A DNA stretch of 29,448 nt. Origin: Aureobasidium sp. EXF-3400 (Eukaryota > Ascomycota > Dothideomycetes > Dothideales > Saccotheciaceae). The stretch lies in assembly GCA_024195585.1 (NCBI GenBank), contig SWBL01000478.1, positions 1-29,448 on the forward strand, given 5' to 3'. Positions 29,182-29,448 of the stretch are shown piece by piece; position 1 is the first letter of the stretch, and each line of letters begins with the position of its first letter. Made by a program: the position numbers and the translations under genes. The notes beneath the pieces are model-generated. The model saw only the letters and a list, made by a program, of their open reading frames with translations, was not told the origin of the DNA and did not search any database.

Positions 29182-29367
29182 CACCCAATTCGCTCCTTGA
29201 ATATGCCGTAGCCAACGAAGGCCAAAGTCCGGACTACCATTCCTGTCGGACTGTCTTCTGCTCATATCCTCGGCCCCAGCATTTGCTACACTGATTGAAA
29301 TAAATCTCGAGGATTACACCTTCGTACCTTGTTTTGTCATTGCACCAGAAATTCATCATCAATCAAA

Positions 29368-29448
29368 ATGAAAACCGACCGTAACTCATTGCTCCCACCG
29401 CATAGAGGACCAAATGTATTGCCTAACAGCCCATTGTTTGGCAAGCTC
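29368..29448 (+). CDS. 5' end of an unidentified gene (partial)
   Basis: An ATG in a strong context (ATCAAAATGA), after an A/C/T-rich leader with CATCATCAATCAAA, opens 27 codons to the window edge, beginning MKTDRNSLLPPHRGPN. The visible part is polar with a Pro-rich turn, with no signal peptide. Too little is present to identify it. Its position on the other side of an element-bearing divergent promoter suggests it belongs to the same cluster, possibly another CoA-handling enzyme; that is inference from context only. Confidence 0.55.
   Translation, partial: MKTDRNSLLPPHRGPNVLPNSPLFGKL

Overview
The window is nuclear DNA of a filamentous ascomycete. Most genes carry short introns (about 45-60 nt, a few longer) with GTRNGT donors, CTRAC-type branch points and YAG acceptors. 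Start contexts are A-rich or G-rich at -3, and products match fungal families (Rxt3, Btn1/CLN3, Rgp1, Zn2Cys6 regulators, Dal5-type MFS carriers). A Dothideomycete-like fungus is my guess from protein flavour only; no rRNA or other marker settles it.

Region 1 (1-20.1 kb) is a housekeeping stretch. In order it holds: the 5' end of an unidentified minus-strand gene (1-117); an unrecognised 266-aa protein (1682-2482); a TMCO4/Mil1-type DUF726 alpha/beta-hydrolase membrane protein (3442-5711); a small CCCH zinc-finger protein (6491-7039, minus); the Rpd3L subunit Rxt3, very rich in His and Pro (8921-12196, minus); divergent from it the CLN3/Btn1 lysosomal-vacuolar membrane protein (12624-14036); the Rab6/Ypt6 GEF subunit Rgp1 (14268-16945); a 57-aa hydrophobic small protein (17638-17811); a possible 55-aa two-exon ORF (18079-18296, minus); an EEF1AKMT4/METTL13-like methyltransferase (18304-19077, minus); and a LITAF-domain protein with a PPxY motif (19689-20066, minus).

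Region 2 (20.7-21.5 kb, minus) is the remnant of an ankyrin-repeat gene. At least five exons can be spliced in frame, but no start codon is visible and a one-base frameshift lies near the 3' end.

Region 3 (21.5 kb to the window end) looks like a co-regulated metabolic gene cluster: an ACS/Dal5-type MFS carrier, two Zn2Cys6 regulators in a tail-to-tail pair only 25 bp apart, two enoyl-CoA hydratase/isomerase-family enzymes (one with a peroxisomal-type C-terminus, the other with a mitochondrial-presequence-like N-terminus and lost catalytic acids), and the first 27 codons of a further gene leaving the window. The most interesting signal is non-coding. The intergenic regions at 21.56, 27.03 and 29.17 kb each hold tandem GCCGAAAY units with CCG triplets exactly 8 bp apart (CGG-N5-CGG direct repeats on the other strand), and a looser three-copy version lies before the first regulator gene. 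This is the architecture expected for a Zn2Cys6 factor binding site, so the region is plausibly a self-regulated regulon.

Other unexplained structure: three copies of a 17-bp palindrome GTCACAT-N3-ATGTGAC between two convergent genes (5933-6217); an in-frame TGA separating an N-terminal extension from the Btn1 ORF; a GC-AG intron in rxt3; a NAGNAG acceptor next to a zinc cluster; and an upstream ORF ending 2 nt before an isomerase start codon.
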